Source: Euleptes europaea
Taxonomy: Eukaryota > Chordata > Lepidosauria > Squamata > Sphaerodactylidae
Reading direction: 5' to 3'
Assembly (NCBI RefSeq): GCF_029931775.1
Contig: NC_079324.1
Coordinates: 64,425,268-64,489,267 of the forward strand
DNA: 64,000 bases
The notes under the pieces are model-generated. The model was not told the DNA's origin. It saw only the letters and a program-made list of their open reading frames with translations, and did not search any database. Positions 11,401 through 23,400 of this stretch are shown here, piece after piece (position 1 is the stretch's first letter; each line of letters begins with the position of its first letter). Made by a program: the position numbers and the translations under genes.

Positions 11401-14400
11401 ATGTGCAGCGGTGGAGCAGCAGGCGAGCTGGCGCTTGGGTGGAGTGTGTACTGCACAGGGTGTGGCAGAATCCCTGTGGACTCCAAGGTCCTTCCTCGTG
11501 TGCCCACAAGGCGAGCTTCTTTGATTGGTGGGCAAGTCCGGAGGGCCTCTCCCCGTGCTTTTCACAGGTGCATTTAGGCCTGCGGCTCCTTTTCTGACCC
11601 CCCCTCCCTTGTTGTTGGATTTTGCAGTGGAGAAAGTCCAGGCCATGTTCACGGTGCTCAGAGCCTTTGGAACGGTGTCCAGCAGCCACAGCACAGCCGC
11701 CACGCGCTTCTCCATGGTCATGGCGCTGGATTTCAGCGCCACGGGCCAAATAACGGCTGCTCATCTGCAGGTGACGGTGCTGCCCCAGATCTGTGAGCAT
11801 GCTGGGGGTGGGGGGATGTGATGAGAGCCTCCCATGGTGCCAGGGGGCGGAGGGCGTTACCAGGGCCCTGTTGAAATGGTTTGGTCTAGGTGTTATTATT
11901 TTTTTGTCCTTGAGCTTCCCTCAGTATGGGGGGACACAGGGGGGCTTCTTGGTGGGTGGCTGCCAGTGGCTCTCTGTGCATTCCTGGGCCACCCATATTT
12001 CACAGCGTCACAGAAACAAACAAAAAAGAGGTTCATGCCCCAAGGAGCTTACAGTCTAAATGTTGCCAATGGTGGGACAGTCATAGGGAAGGAAGAGCAA
12101 GGCGAATGTGGGCAGAGCTTGTTGCTTCTGCCGCCTCCATTTCCAAACCTGGACTAAGGTTGCCAACCTCCAGATGGGGCCTGGAGACCTGGAATTACAA
12201 TCTTTGGACTACAGAGATCAGTTCCCCTGGAGAAATTGACTGCTTTGGAGGGTGGACTCCATGGCATTATTCCTTGCTGAGGTCCCTTCCCTTCCCTTTT
12301 CTTCCCTCCCCAAACCTTCCCTTATCCAATCTCTCCCTCCAATTCTCCAGGAATTTCCCACCCCAGAGTTGGCAACTGTAGTCCTCAGGGTTTTTTGTGG
12401 GGTGAGATGAGGATGAAGGGCCTCCTGGGGGGACTGGAGGGAAGACTGAGAGGGGGCAGTGTGAAGGAGGGAGTTCCAGCAAGACCCTCCTCCTGTATTT
12501 AATTGGACTGACTTAGGCTATGGGGGTTTTAAGGTTTTGCAGAATTCTTCATCAGGTACCACAAAGAGTTTTGTGAAGCTTGAAAGCCCACAACAGCCTA
12601 AATCGATCCAGTGAAGGAATCAGGCAAATGGTTTTTGTTTTTTAAATGTGCTCTTCACTTGGGACGGCACCACAGCAGCAGCAGCGCTCTGAACTCAAGG
12701 GGCCAAGATTAGGCAGGCCTTGGAGCCCCGAAGGAGGGAGCCCCGGGTGCGAGCCGGCCATTGCGGCACCCGTGGCAAGGCTGGTCGCACTGGAGCACCT
12801 GCTCACCTCCTCCCTGTCTCTCCTCTGCCCAGACGATGCTGCTCGAGAGGATCCGTGTGGCGCAGCAGCCGGAGGGAGAGAGCAACTTCAGCATCTTCTC
12901 TCAAATGCTGGCGGGGCTGGATTTGGACCAGAGGTACAGCTGCAAAAACAGCTGGTGGGGGGTGATGGGAGATGTAGTCCTTGCTGGGTGTTTTGGTACA
13001 GACAGGAGGAGCCACGCCCGTTTGAGGTTTGCTGCCACAAGAAGGGCTGTGACTCGGGGGCAGAGCACCCGCTTGCCGTGCAGAAGGTCTCTGGTTCAGT
13101 CCCCGGCCAGCAGCATCTCCTATTCAAAGGGCCAGTCTGGAGCTGATGTGAAAGACCTTGACCTGAGACCGGAGACAAAATTATGCATGATTTGGAGAGA
13201 GTGGACAGGAAGAAGCTTTTCTCCCTCTCTCATAATACTAGAACGCGGGGTCATCTGCTGAAGTTGGAGGGCGAGAGATTCAAAACTGATAAAAGGAAAT
13301 ATTTCTTTACACAACACATAGTTAAACTGTGGAACTCCCTGCCCCAGGATGTGGGGATGGCTGCCAACTTGGAAGGCTTTAAGAGGGGAGTGGACATGTT
13401 CGTGGAGGAGAGGGCGATCCATGGCTACTAGTCTAAGTGCATACTAGTCATGATGCGTACCTATTCTCTCCAGGATCAAAGGAGCATGCCTATTATTTTG
13501 GGAGCGGTGGAACACGGGCAGGATGGTGCTGCTGCAGACGTCTTGTTTGTGGGCTTCCTGGAGGCACCTGGTTTGGCCACTGTGTGAACCGACTGCTGGA
13601 TTTGATGGGCCTCGGTCTGATCCAGCAGGGCCTTTCTTATATGAGACCCTGGTGAACCGCTGCCAGTCCGAGGAGACAGAACAGAGCTAGAGAGGCCAAG
13701 GGCCTGATTCAGGCAAAGGCCGCTGCTTCGTGGGGCCGTGGGTTCGATGCTGCTGAGAGCCCCAACACCCCTTCAATCCTTTTGGAAGCCCAGCTGTGGG
13801 ACATGATGGGGTCTTGTTCTCATGCTCTGAACCCATGTTTATTGCTTTTGGACATGGAGGTTCCACCTAGCCGCCAGGACTAATACTGAATACGTACACC
13901 CAAAAACATGAGGCTGCCTTCTACTGAAACAGACTACCGGTCCATCAAGGTCAGTATTGTCTACTCAGACAAGCAGCGGCTCTCTGGGGTCTCAGGCAAA
14001 GGTCTTTCATATCACCTACCACCTGATCCTTTAACTGGAGATGCCAAGGATTGAACATGGTACCTTCAGCATGCCAAGCAGATGCTCTGCCACTGAGCCA
14101 CAGCTCCTCCCCAACACATGAAGCTGCCTTATACTGAGTGAGACCCTTGGTCCATCGAAGTCAGTTTTGTCTACTCTGACTAGCAGCATCTCTCCGGGGT
14201 CTCAGGAGGAGGTATTTCCACATCATCTACTACCAGATAACTGGAGATTTAATCCTCTATTAAGCTAATGGTGATCATCACCTCTTGTGGCAGGGAATTC
14301 TCCTGCAGGGAGATCTGCTTGCTTTTTCCTTTCCTGGACCAACTTCATATCCTTTTCATTGGGTGACCCTGGGCTTTGGTATGAGGAAAACAGTTTCATT

Positions 14401-17400
14401 TATTTGCTTTATTTATATCCTGCCTTTCACCCTAATGGGGACCCAAAGCAGCTTATATCATTCTCCTCTCCTCGGTTTTATCTTCAGAACAACCCTGTGA
14501 GGTAGGTTAGGCTGAGTGTGTGACTGGCCCAAGGTCACCCCACAAGCTTCCATGGCATGATTGGGGATTTGAATGTGGGTTTCCCAGATCCTAGTCTGAC
14601 ACTTTAACCACTATACCATGCTGGCTCCTGGATAAGCGTGGGGCCAGGGGATCGTCTTTCTAGACTGGGACCATTCTGAGTGTCTCCGCCCTGCCTTCCC
14701 AGAGGAGGGCCAAATTGTGAGCCTTTGCGGAAGCAGTAAAAACAAGGGCTGTATGCGCCAATGCACTGAACACCGGCTACTGGGAGGCACTGCCGGCCTG
14801 GCTGTGACGGCGCTTCGCTTTGCCAGCAGAGGGGGCAGGAAAGCTAAGAAATCCCTGAAGGGTGTAGTTTGAAGCCTTTGGAAGAAGCCCATGCTGTAGT
14901 GGGGCTTGCAACTCGAAGCACAAGACGAGGGGCAACTTTAAAAAGGGATCTGATAACCATCTTCAAGTACTTGAAGGGCTGTCATATAGAGGAGGGTGCC
15001 GAGTTATTTTCTGTTGCCCCAGAAGGTCGGACCAGAACCAACGGGTTGAAATTAAATCAAAAGAGTTTCTGACTAGACATTAGGAAGACTTTTCTGACAG
15101 TTAGAGCAGTTTCTCAGTGGAACAGGCTTCCTCGGGAGGTGGCGAGCTCTCCTTCCCTGGAGGTTTTTGCGAAGAGGTTAGGTGGCCATCTGTCAGCAGT
15201 GCTGATTCTGTGACCTTAGGTAGATCATGAGAAGGAGGGCACCTTGGCCATCTTCTGGGCATGGAGTAGGGGTCGCTGGGGTGTGTGTGTGGGGGAGGTA
15301 GTTGTGAATTTCCTGCATTGTGCAGGGGGTTGGACTAGATGACCCTGGTGGTCCCTTCCAACTCTATGATTCTATGATTCTATTCGATGAAGCTGGGGCT
15401 TGGCAAGAGGTGGCCATCGATGCCGGCTTTCATGCTTGGGATCAGAGGGACATCAGGTATTCTGGGGGTGGGGTCAGAGGAGCTGCTTCAGCCTGTCCCC
15501 TTCCTAGTCTGAGCAGTGCTAGCCCAATAGAAACCAACTGGTTACTCTTCAACCCCATCTGCTTTCTTTTGTAAGGTAAATGTGCAAAACTCCAAAGTGT
15601 TTACAGGGACATACCAAGTGCGGGGCAGACCCCGGCCTTTTTGCCAAGGGATAGTGGCACACCGCCAGTGTTCAGCCCGTGGCTTTCTGTGCTACGTGGT
15701 GACGACAAGTGTTTGTGGGCGTACTGTGCTGCTAACGTCATGTGGGAATGGATTTATGTTTGTTGGGCCATTAGCGTTTTCAATTTGCTCTGCAGTTTTC
15801 ATTCTGTTCGCCCTTAGAGAAATAAAACAGAAGCCCCAGGGGCACCTTAACGACTAACAACCTTTCTTCCAGCATGAGCTTGTGTGAGTCAGAGCTCACT
15901 CCTTCAGATGTCCTTAGAGAGCAACTTTGCAAAGTCATATTCCTGGGTTACGTATGGGCGGAAATGAGGCCCACGTGCCGATTCTGTGGCAGTGGGACCT
16001 GAGCCCATGTCTGTGAAATCTGAGCCCCTTTTCTGTTCTCTGGACCTGGAAACACTCCGTTATTCTTTGCCACCTCATATAATAGGCATGCTCCTCCGAT
16101 CCTGGAGAGAATAGGTATGCATCATGACTAGTATCCATTTTGACTAGTAGCCATGGATAGCCCTCTCCTCCATGAACATGTCCGCTCCCCTCTTAAAGCC
16201 TTCCAAGTTGGCAGCCATCACCACATCCTGGGGCAGGGAGTTCCACAATTTAACTATGTGTTGTGTGAAAAAATACTTCCTTTTATCAGTTTTGAATCTC
16301 TCACCCTCCAGCTTCAGCAGATGACCCCACGTTCTAGTATTATGAGGGAGAAAAGCTTCTCCCTATCCACTCTCTCCAAACCATGCATAATTTTATAGAC
16401 CTTTATCCTGTCCCCTAACTGTTCTTTTACGCGGCTACCCTCCAAAATTATCTCCAATCTGAGTTTGTTTTACCACCACTGGGATCATCTGCTTCCTCCC
16501 TCCTCCCAAGCATCTCTCTTATTGGGATCTGCTTCTCCTGGCCAACAAGGGAGGATGCTTCTCTTTGGGTCGTTTTGGGATCTGGCAGTTTAATGTTGTG
16601 TTTTTTCTTCTTTGTCTCTAGGACGACTCTGCATCTACACCACGTGGTGGAGAGCAACACTTTTGGCATCCATCCATGCTTGAAGGTAGGGAACTTTAAA
16701 AAGCCCCTGGTGGGTCAGCACACCAGTGCCTGGCTGACAGATGGGAGTGGTTTTATCTGCAAGCAGACCTGGGCCAGGAAGCTTGTTGCGTCAGAAGGGC
16801 GGAACTGTCTAGATCTAGGGTGGGAAGGTACAAAGTTGAAATGGGGATGGAAGGAAGAGATGCGGGTGGCAAAGAGCAATGTGCAGGGAGGCTCATTTTG
16901 CAGGCAAGGTGGGAAGAGAGCCTCTGCCAACTGGCGCTTGTGGGTATCTGGGGGAAGGGGTGGCGTGAGCCTTGCAGTTGTCCCCCCCTGCTTCATTTTT
17001 TATTACTGGAAGCCCTGCTTTCCCCAGCAGCCTATGCTTCTTGGGCAGAGGTCCCTGCTTTCTTTGTTTGTGATCAGGAACAGGCTTTGGCAGCAGGGAA
17101 GCCCTTTGAGGGGTCGGGCCTAAAGGCGGAGCGCTTGGTCCAGCTGCCAAGAGCGCTTGTTGCCAACGGATGCCAGATGGCTGCTCTGCTCTGTGCCTGC
17201 TTGGAGGGGCTGGCCCTTTCCAAAGTGACCTTGTCCTTTGAACAGAGACCCCTCAGCCCTCCCTACCGGCTGCTGCTCCCTCCACCCTTCTCGTGGCCTG
17301 GCAGGGAGAAAAGGAGGAATCTGGGACAGAAGCATGGAGGAAAGAGCTGCCAGCCACCTTGCTGGAAAGGGCGCTTGTTGTCTCTCCAACACCAGATCAG

Positions 17401-20400
17401 TCGTTTCCCTTCTCGTTCACTGCCAGTCCTGCCATAGACTTCAGTCGGTGGTTAACCAGGGCTCTCTAAAATAACGGCCTGGGCTAAGGAACGGCATTGT
17501 CACAATGTGGGCCACAGGAATGAAGGGCCCACATCCCGCAGAGCCAGAACTGTCTTCTGTGAGATTTGGCCAAGCCTGTGCTCTGTTTATTTTTATGCTG
17601 TGCATTCGTTAGTTTAATTATTGATGCATTTTTTCTCCCGGGGAGGACGGACCAAAGCAGTTTATAAAATGGGGAGGAGGAGTTCCACATCACAAAAACA
17701 AATAGACTGACAAAGAAAATAGCCCAATCTAGGCTGATCTGGATTTGCTCACCTGACTATCATAGGTCACATGAACACACATGACGGTGTCTTAGACTGA
17801 ATCAGGCCCTTCTTGGTCCATCAAAGTCATTCTTGTCTACTCAGACTTGGAGCGGCTCTCCAAGATCTCAGGCAGAGATCTTTCACACCAACTATGACCT
17901 GATCCTTTCAGCAGGAGATGCTAGGGGTGTAGCTGGGACCTTCTGCATGCCAGGCAGATGTTCTACCACTGATCCATGGTCCTCCCTGAAGGGCTCAGGT
18001 CGCAAGCCATAGGCTAAGAGCCAAAGGCCTTTTGGCTCACACCTGAGGGCTTGGGTCTCTATGGCCCCTCCCAGGTGAAATACCTGCAAAAACAGGAGGA
18101 ATCATGGAAGGGGCCATACAGGCAATCTAATCCAACCCCCTGCTCAATGCAGGATCAGCTTAAAGCATCCCTGACAAGTGTTTGTCCATCCACTGCTTGA
18201 AGACTACCAGTGAGAAAAACAAAGCCAGCCCAGGTAGACCTAATCTGATGTCAGCAAGATCTTCTGTGGTTCCCCTTTCCCCATTCTGATGGTCCTGCTT
18301 TGAGTTCCATTCTTTCAAAGAGTTTCCAGCCTCCAAGTAGGGATCTGGAGATTCCCCGTAATTACATCTGATCTCCAGACTATAGAGAGATCAGTTCTCC
18401 TGGGGAGAATGGCTGCTTTGGAGGGGAACTGTATGACATTTTACCCTGTTGAGGTCCCTCACATCTTCAAACCCTGCCCTCTCCAAGCTTCACTCCCCCA
18501 AATCTCCATGAATTCCCCTACTCAGTGTTGGCAGCCCCTTTTCTTTCCTAATCAAATGAGCTCATTTGCAAAGGGTTCATTTGCATGTTACAATTTGTTC
18601 CCCCATGTGGACTTTCTGGGGGTGGGGCATATTGTTCTGGGTAGGGCTGCCAACTTTGGGTTGCAAAATTCCTGGAGATTTGGGAATGTAGCCTGGGGAG
18701 GGTGGGTTTTGAGGAGGGGAGGCACCTCAGCAGGGTATAACGTGCCATAGAATCCACCTTCCAAAGCAGCCTTTTCCTCCTGGAGAATTGATTGTAGGCT
18801 GGAGATCAGCTGTGATTCCATATTGCCAAAAGCCCCACCTGGAGTCTGGCAACCTCTGGGAGTTCCCTGCTGGGATCTTAATTCTCAGGCATCTGAGGCC
18901 TCAGTGCCTATCGGGATCACAGCGTGAGGAGAGAAAGGGGCCCTAAGCCCCATGTGCCATTTTTCCTGAGCTGAAACAACCTGAGGAGCTGCTAAGTGCC
19001 CATTGGGTAAATTTACATGTATTACATTGAGTTTTCCCAGTGGAACAAATAGTGCTTCCCCAGGGCTGTTTCAGGTTGGGGAAATGGTGCAGGTGGAAAA
19101 GGATGAAGCCCTCTTCTTTCTCTCTCTTTCTCTCTCTCAACCCCTCCCCACCCCAGTACCTGGGAATTGAGTTCCCAGAAGGGAACTGCTGGGATCTGAT
19201 CTTGTGTCTTGGTGCTAGCCAAGTATTTGGATGGGAGACCACCAAGGAATACCAGGGTTTCTGTGCAGAGACGGGCAACGGCAAACCACCTCTGAACGTC
19301 TCTTGCCTTGGAAACCCTATGGGGTTGCCACAAGTCAGCTGTGACGATGGCAAAAAAAAGAGAAAAGGAAAGAATTAGGAGCACAGACAGATTAATATCT
19401 GAGCATGGTGCTACCAAAGTGCTGCTGTTGCAGCTGTAAGAAATTTGAAATCCAATTAAAGATAATTTTCATAAGCGGGGCTTTCGTTTGCTTTTGAGGA
19501 GCCCCTTGCTCTGTTTATATGAATACCAGATTGTTAGTAGGGAACAGAGAGCCCAGCAAGGGGCATTTGTCATGCCAGTGCGGACCGCCGGGTGCCCCTC
19601 CTGTTGGGAGGCATTTTGCTGCCTTTCCTTCTTCCGGCTTGCCTCCCCTGACCCAGGCTGAACCTGTCCACTTCGCCATTCCCAGAGCACTCTGGTTTCT
19701 GCTTCCTGTTGCAGAAATGCCCAGAGAGTGCTGAGGGGTATTTTTTTTTCCTTGAGAAAGTCAACCCACCTGGAGACAGAATTTGAGCACAACCACCAGG
19801 GACTTATGAGTCTGACAATCACAAAACAATGTAGGGTTGCCAACATCATCCAGGTGAGGCCTGGAGATCTCCCAGAATTACAACTGGTCTCCAAACTGCA
19901 GGGATCAGTTCCCCTGGAGAAAATGGCTGCTTCGGAGGGTGGACTCTATGGCATTATACCCAGTTGAGGTCCCTCCCCTCCCCAAATCCCACCCTCCCCA
20001 GGCTCCACCCTCCAAATCTCCAGGAATTTCCCAACCTGGAGTTGGCAACTCTGGTCGTGTCCTTGGGCCTTCACCGCTGGGCTGGCCAGCCTCCACAGTG
20101 ACAGAGAGGCACAGAAGTCTGTCCCCAGGTGGAAAACACTCCCTTGCAAGAGAAAGGTGGATGGATCCAACAAAAGAGGTTCTTTATGTTTCTTGTATAT
20201 CAGATTTTGCCTCCACCTTTCTCCAAGGGCAGCGGACGTTGTTCTGCATCTTCCATTTTTATCCTTACAGCAATTCTTTGAAGGTAGGTTTGTTTGAGAA
20301 GCACAGCTGAGCCAGTGAACATTTTGCTGGATTGGGGAATTAGAACGCGGTCCTTCTAGGCTGTAGTTCAGCACTCTGACCACTGTACCGCACTCACTCT

Positions 20401-23400
20401 TTTCAAGGGCTAAACCTGCCTCCTCACTTCGGTGGCTTCAGTCCCCGGGGCTGTGGGTGAGGGGATTGGGCTCTGCTCTGTCCACCAGTCTTGTCGGGGT
20501 TAACCCGTTTCTTCCACTCTGGAGTCACTGGAAATCATGGCTACTCTCACCTATTCTGTTTGCTGGCCATGGCAGAATGAGGACCTGGCTTTTGCCTACA
20601 TTTATAGAAAGGTGGTCTCTACAGGAGTGGGGCCCTTGGTCTGCCTGCACAAAGTCTCAGGTTCAATCCCCAGCAGCATCTCCAGCCAAATGAGGATCAG
20701 GCAGGAAGTGACGTGGAAGCCCTTCTTCTGCTGGAGGCCCTGGAGAGCTGCTGCCAGTCAGAGTAGGCAAGATTGATCTGGATAGACCAAAGAGGGCCTG
20801 ACTCAGTAGGAGGAGGCTGCATGTGTTCTGTTCTTCTGCATAAGGTCTTGCAGTCCTGGTTGGATTCTTTGATGGGATGGTTTCCCAAAAGCCCCCCCCC
20901 CCCGTCTCTTCCTTTGCTTTCTGCTCGAGGTCTTCTGAACCTTCCCTGCTAAAGACTTGACCAGACTTGGCCGTCCACCCCTCTGCCCCTCTGTTGCTGC
21001 TTCTCCTTGCAGGGTGAAGAGAAGCAGAAGGCATCGGCTGCATTTTCTCAGCTCCAAGCCGCCATGGAGACCCTGGGAATTGTGGCGGAGGAACAGAAAG
21101 CCATTTGGCGAGTCCTGGCTGCCATTTACCACCTGGGAGTTGCGGGAGCATGCAAAGGTAGGGTGGGCGATGTGGGCGTTTTGTGGCTCGCTGGCGGTTT
21201 TGTAGGGCAGAGCAAGGGGCTGGTTCCGCCGGCTGCTGCAGAGGAGACCAGGAGAAATTGCCTGTGCCTCAGCTCTCCAAGTTGCAGCTGCTGCTACGGC
21301 AATGGATTCTGGAAAGTAAACCATCTGTCCAATCCTGTCTGTCCTGGCTCATTAGCTGGGACTCTGTTCCTTTTCTGCCTGCTCTTTTAGGTGCAATAAA
21401 TGCATCAATGCAGGCTCCATCTGGGAAGGATGAAAGTTCAGGTTTGCTTGAGAGGCAGCTGTCTGCCCCCCACCTGGTCTGCCCTTGTGCTCGTTGAGGG
21501 GAATGCTTTCCCCTGACCCTTTTTGCCATGGCCTTCCTCTCCAAGGCAACCCCTCCCAGCATGGAGAAGAGTCTCTGTTGTCTGTAGCTGGTTTGGACAT
21601 GCTCTGGCTGGGGGTGCTGGAAGCCCCAACGCCTGGTGGCCAGAGCAGATAGCAGGACTGTAACAAGATCAAAGGGAACCTTCTGCAACCAGAGGCCACC
21701 AATGGTGGAACCCCTGCAGGAAAACATGGATGATCAGCAGGATCAAGGATGATCTATTCAAAGTACTGCAGCAGGACAGAAAAGAAAGCCACTGCATATC
21801 TTTGGGGCAATGCTGGTCCATTGGCTAATACTGGCCATTTCCTCTGGCACGAGAAACCTTCCCCTGCTGTAAGAGGAAGGCTCCCTTTGCTGGGGGCAAG
21901 CATCAGCGCATGGGAGACAAGCCAGAGTCTCTTTCATGCCGTCTTCAGTTCTGTAGGGGGGAACAAACCGCTGCCTGTCTACAGCCCAGTCTCAGTTGCT
22001 GACTGCAGGCTTGGCTGGAGTCTATTTCCCAGGTATGGAACCCGGAAGTCTGCAGGTCTTGGTCTGAGTTCAAGGGAAGCAGCCACAAAGAGGAAAATTT
22101 GGGGCTTAGGGGGTTTTCATGGGGCGAAAGTCCTTTTATGTTGGATCGGGCTGAAGAGAAAAGCCCCACCATCTCTCAGGCTGGCAGGTATATCAACTGA
22201 ACCAGTGGAATTTCTGAGAGACTCTTCCCGGGATCACAACCTGCTAGGAGGAACATTTCTGGTAGCGGTGGCTGCCTGCCAAGACTGAAGTGTGTGCTAT
22301 GTGTGCTCATGTGCCCTGCGAAGCCTCATCCTCCCAGGGCTGAGCATCCCCACAGCATTTTGAACTCGCTTGTTCAGGACTTCAGTAGCATTCTAGGAAG
22401 GGCAGTGGACAGAGAAGAGTCCGCTTACCCGGGTTGTGTCCCTTTTGGAGTATCCTTCCAGTTTTTTGTTTCATTTTTTGGTTCCATGTCTGAGTTCCAG
22501 CGGCAGGAATGTTCAGTGGAGATCCAGCTTCTGAAGGCTTTATTAAAACGTGCAGAGAGATAGACTCTGATGTCCCTCATGAATTATTTTTAAGATGTTC
22601 AGTAACTTCTTCGAACAACAGCTCCGGATGATTTAAGCGCTTTGGTTTCAAAGGGCTTAGGTAAGAGGTGCCGCAGAGTTGGCTGGGGGGAAATTTATTA
22701 ATGTCTCCACAGCGTGTCCCAGCACAGCTTATGGTAATTTCTCTCATTAATCAATTATTAATTTTTTAAAAAATTGGAAAGTGCTCTCCCTTGGAGAATG
22801 CTTGTATCTGTCTAATGCAGGCGTCCTGTTTTTCGACGTTTTCTGACTCTTGAAGAGTACGTTTGCATTGTGAATGTGAAAGAGATGGGAATTTTTGCAA
22901 GAGGCATGTCACGTGGGAAGGAGTTTTCGTCTTTATCAGTGGAATAGCGTGGATTCCTAAAAGGAGAGGGATGTGCCGCTGACCTTCCCAGAAGGTGGTT
23001 CTTTTCCCAGTTGTGCAGAACCAGTTTTGATTGTATAACTGGATTGCTAAGATTGTTCATTCTGATTGCCGCAGTTATCACATGATGGCCTGGCCATTTA
23101 AGGCTTTCAGCGCTAGTGACTCTTTGTGAGGAGAGCACCAGCTTTCATTGGCAAGAAAAAGACCAGTGCAGTGAGATAGCCACTCGCAGGGCTATCCCAG
23201 TGCCGCCGGTGTGCCTGGCTTTTCCCAGGGTGCAGAAGCAAAACTACAGGTCCTTGACTTCTGGCCCCAAGGAGCTACTGGCAACCTTTTTTTAGAGGTA
23301 GGGCTAGGCTCCCTCATGAGCAACGTGTAATGAATCCTCCCAATATGGTGAAGGAGAGGCATTCTGCGCATGCTTAGCAGCACTCTTCCCCATGCTCTTG

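Noticed and set aside
10870-11742. 290-codon ORF on the - strand
   Set aside because: Shadow opposite exons 7 and 8 and a SINE piece; no recognisable domain.
13720-13760. Possible functional tRNA or 5S rRNA genes (also at 3720, 20660 and 60790)
   Set aside because: The promoter-like boxes belong to SINEs with repeat bodies; none folds into a complete tRNA or 5S gene by eye.
20580-21390. Possible alternative exon frames around exon 11
   Set aside because: The other frames are covered by a SINE on the left; only the frame used for exon 11 matches MYO18B.
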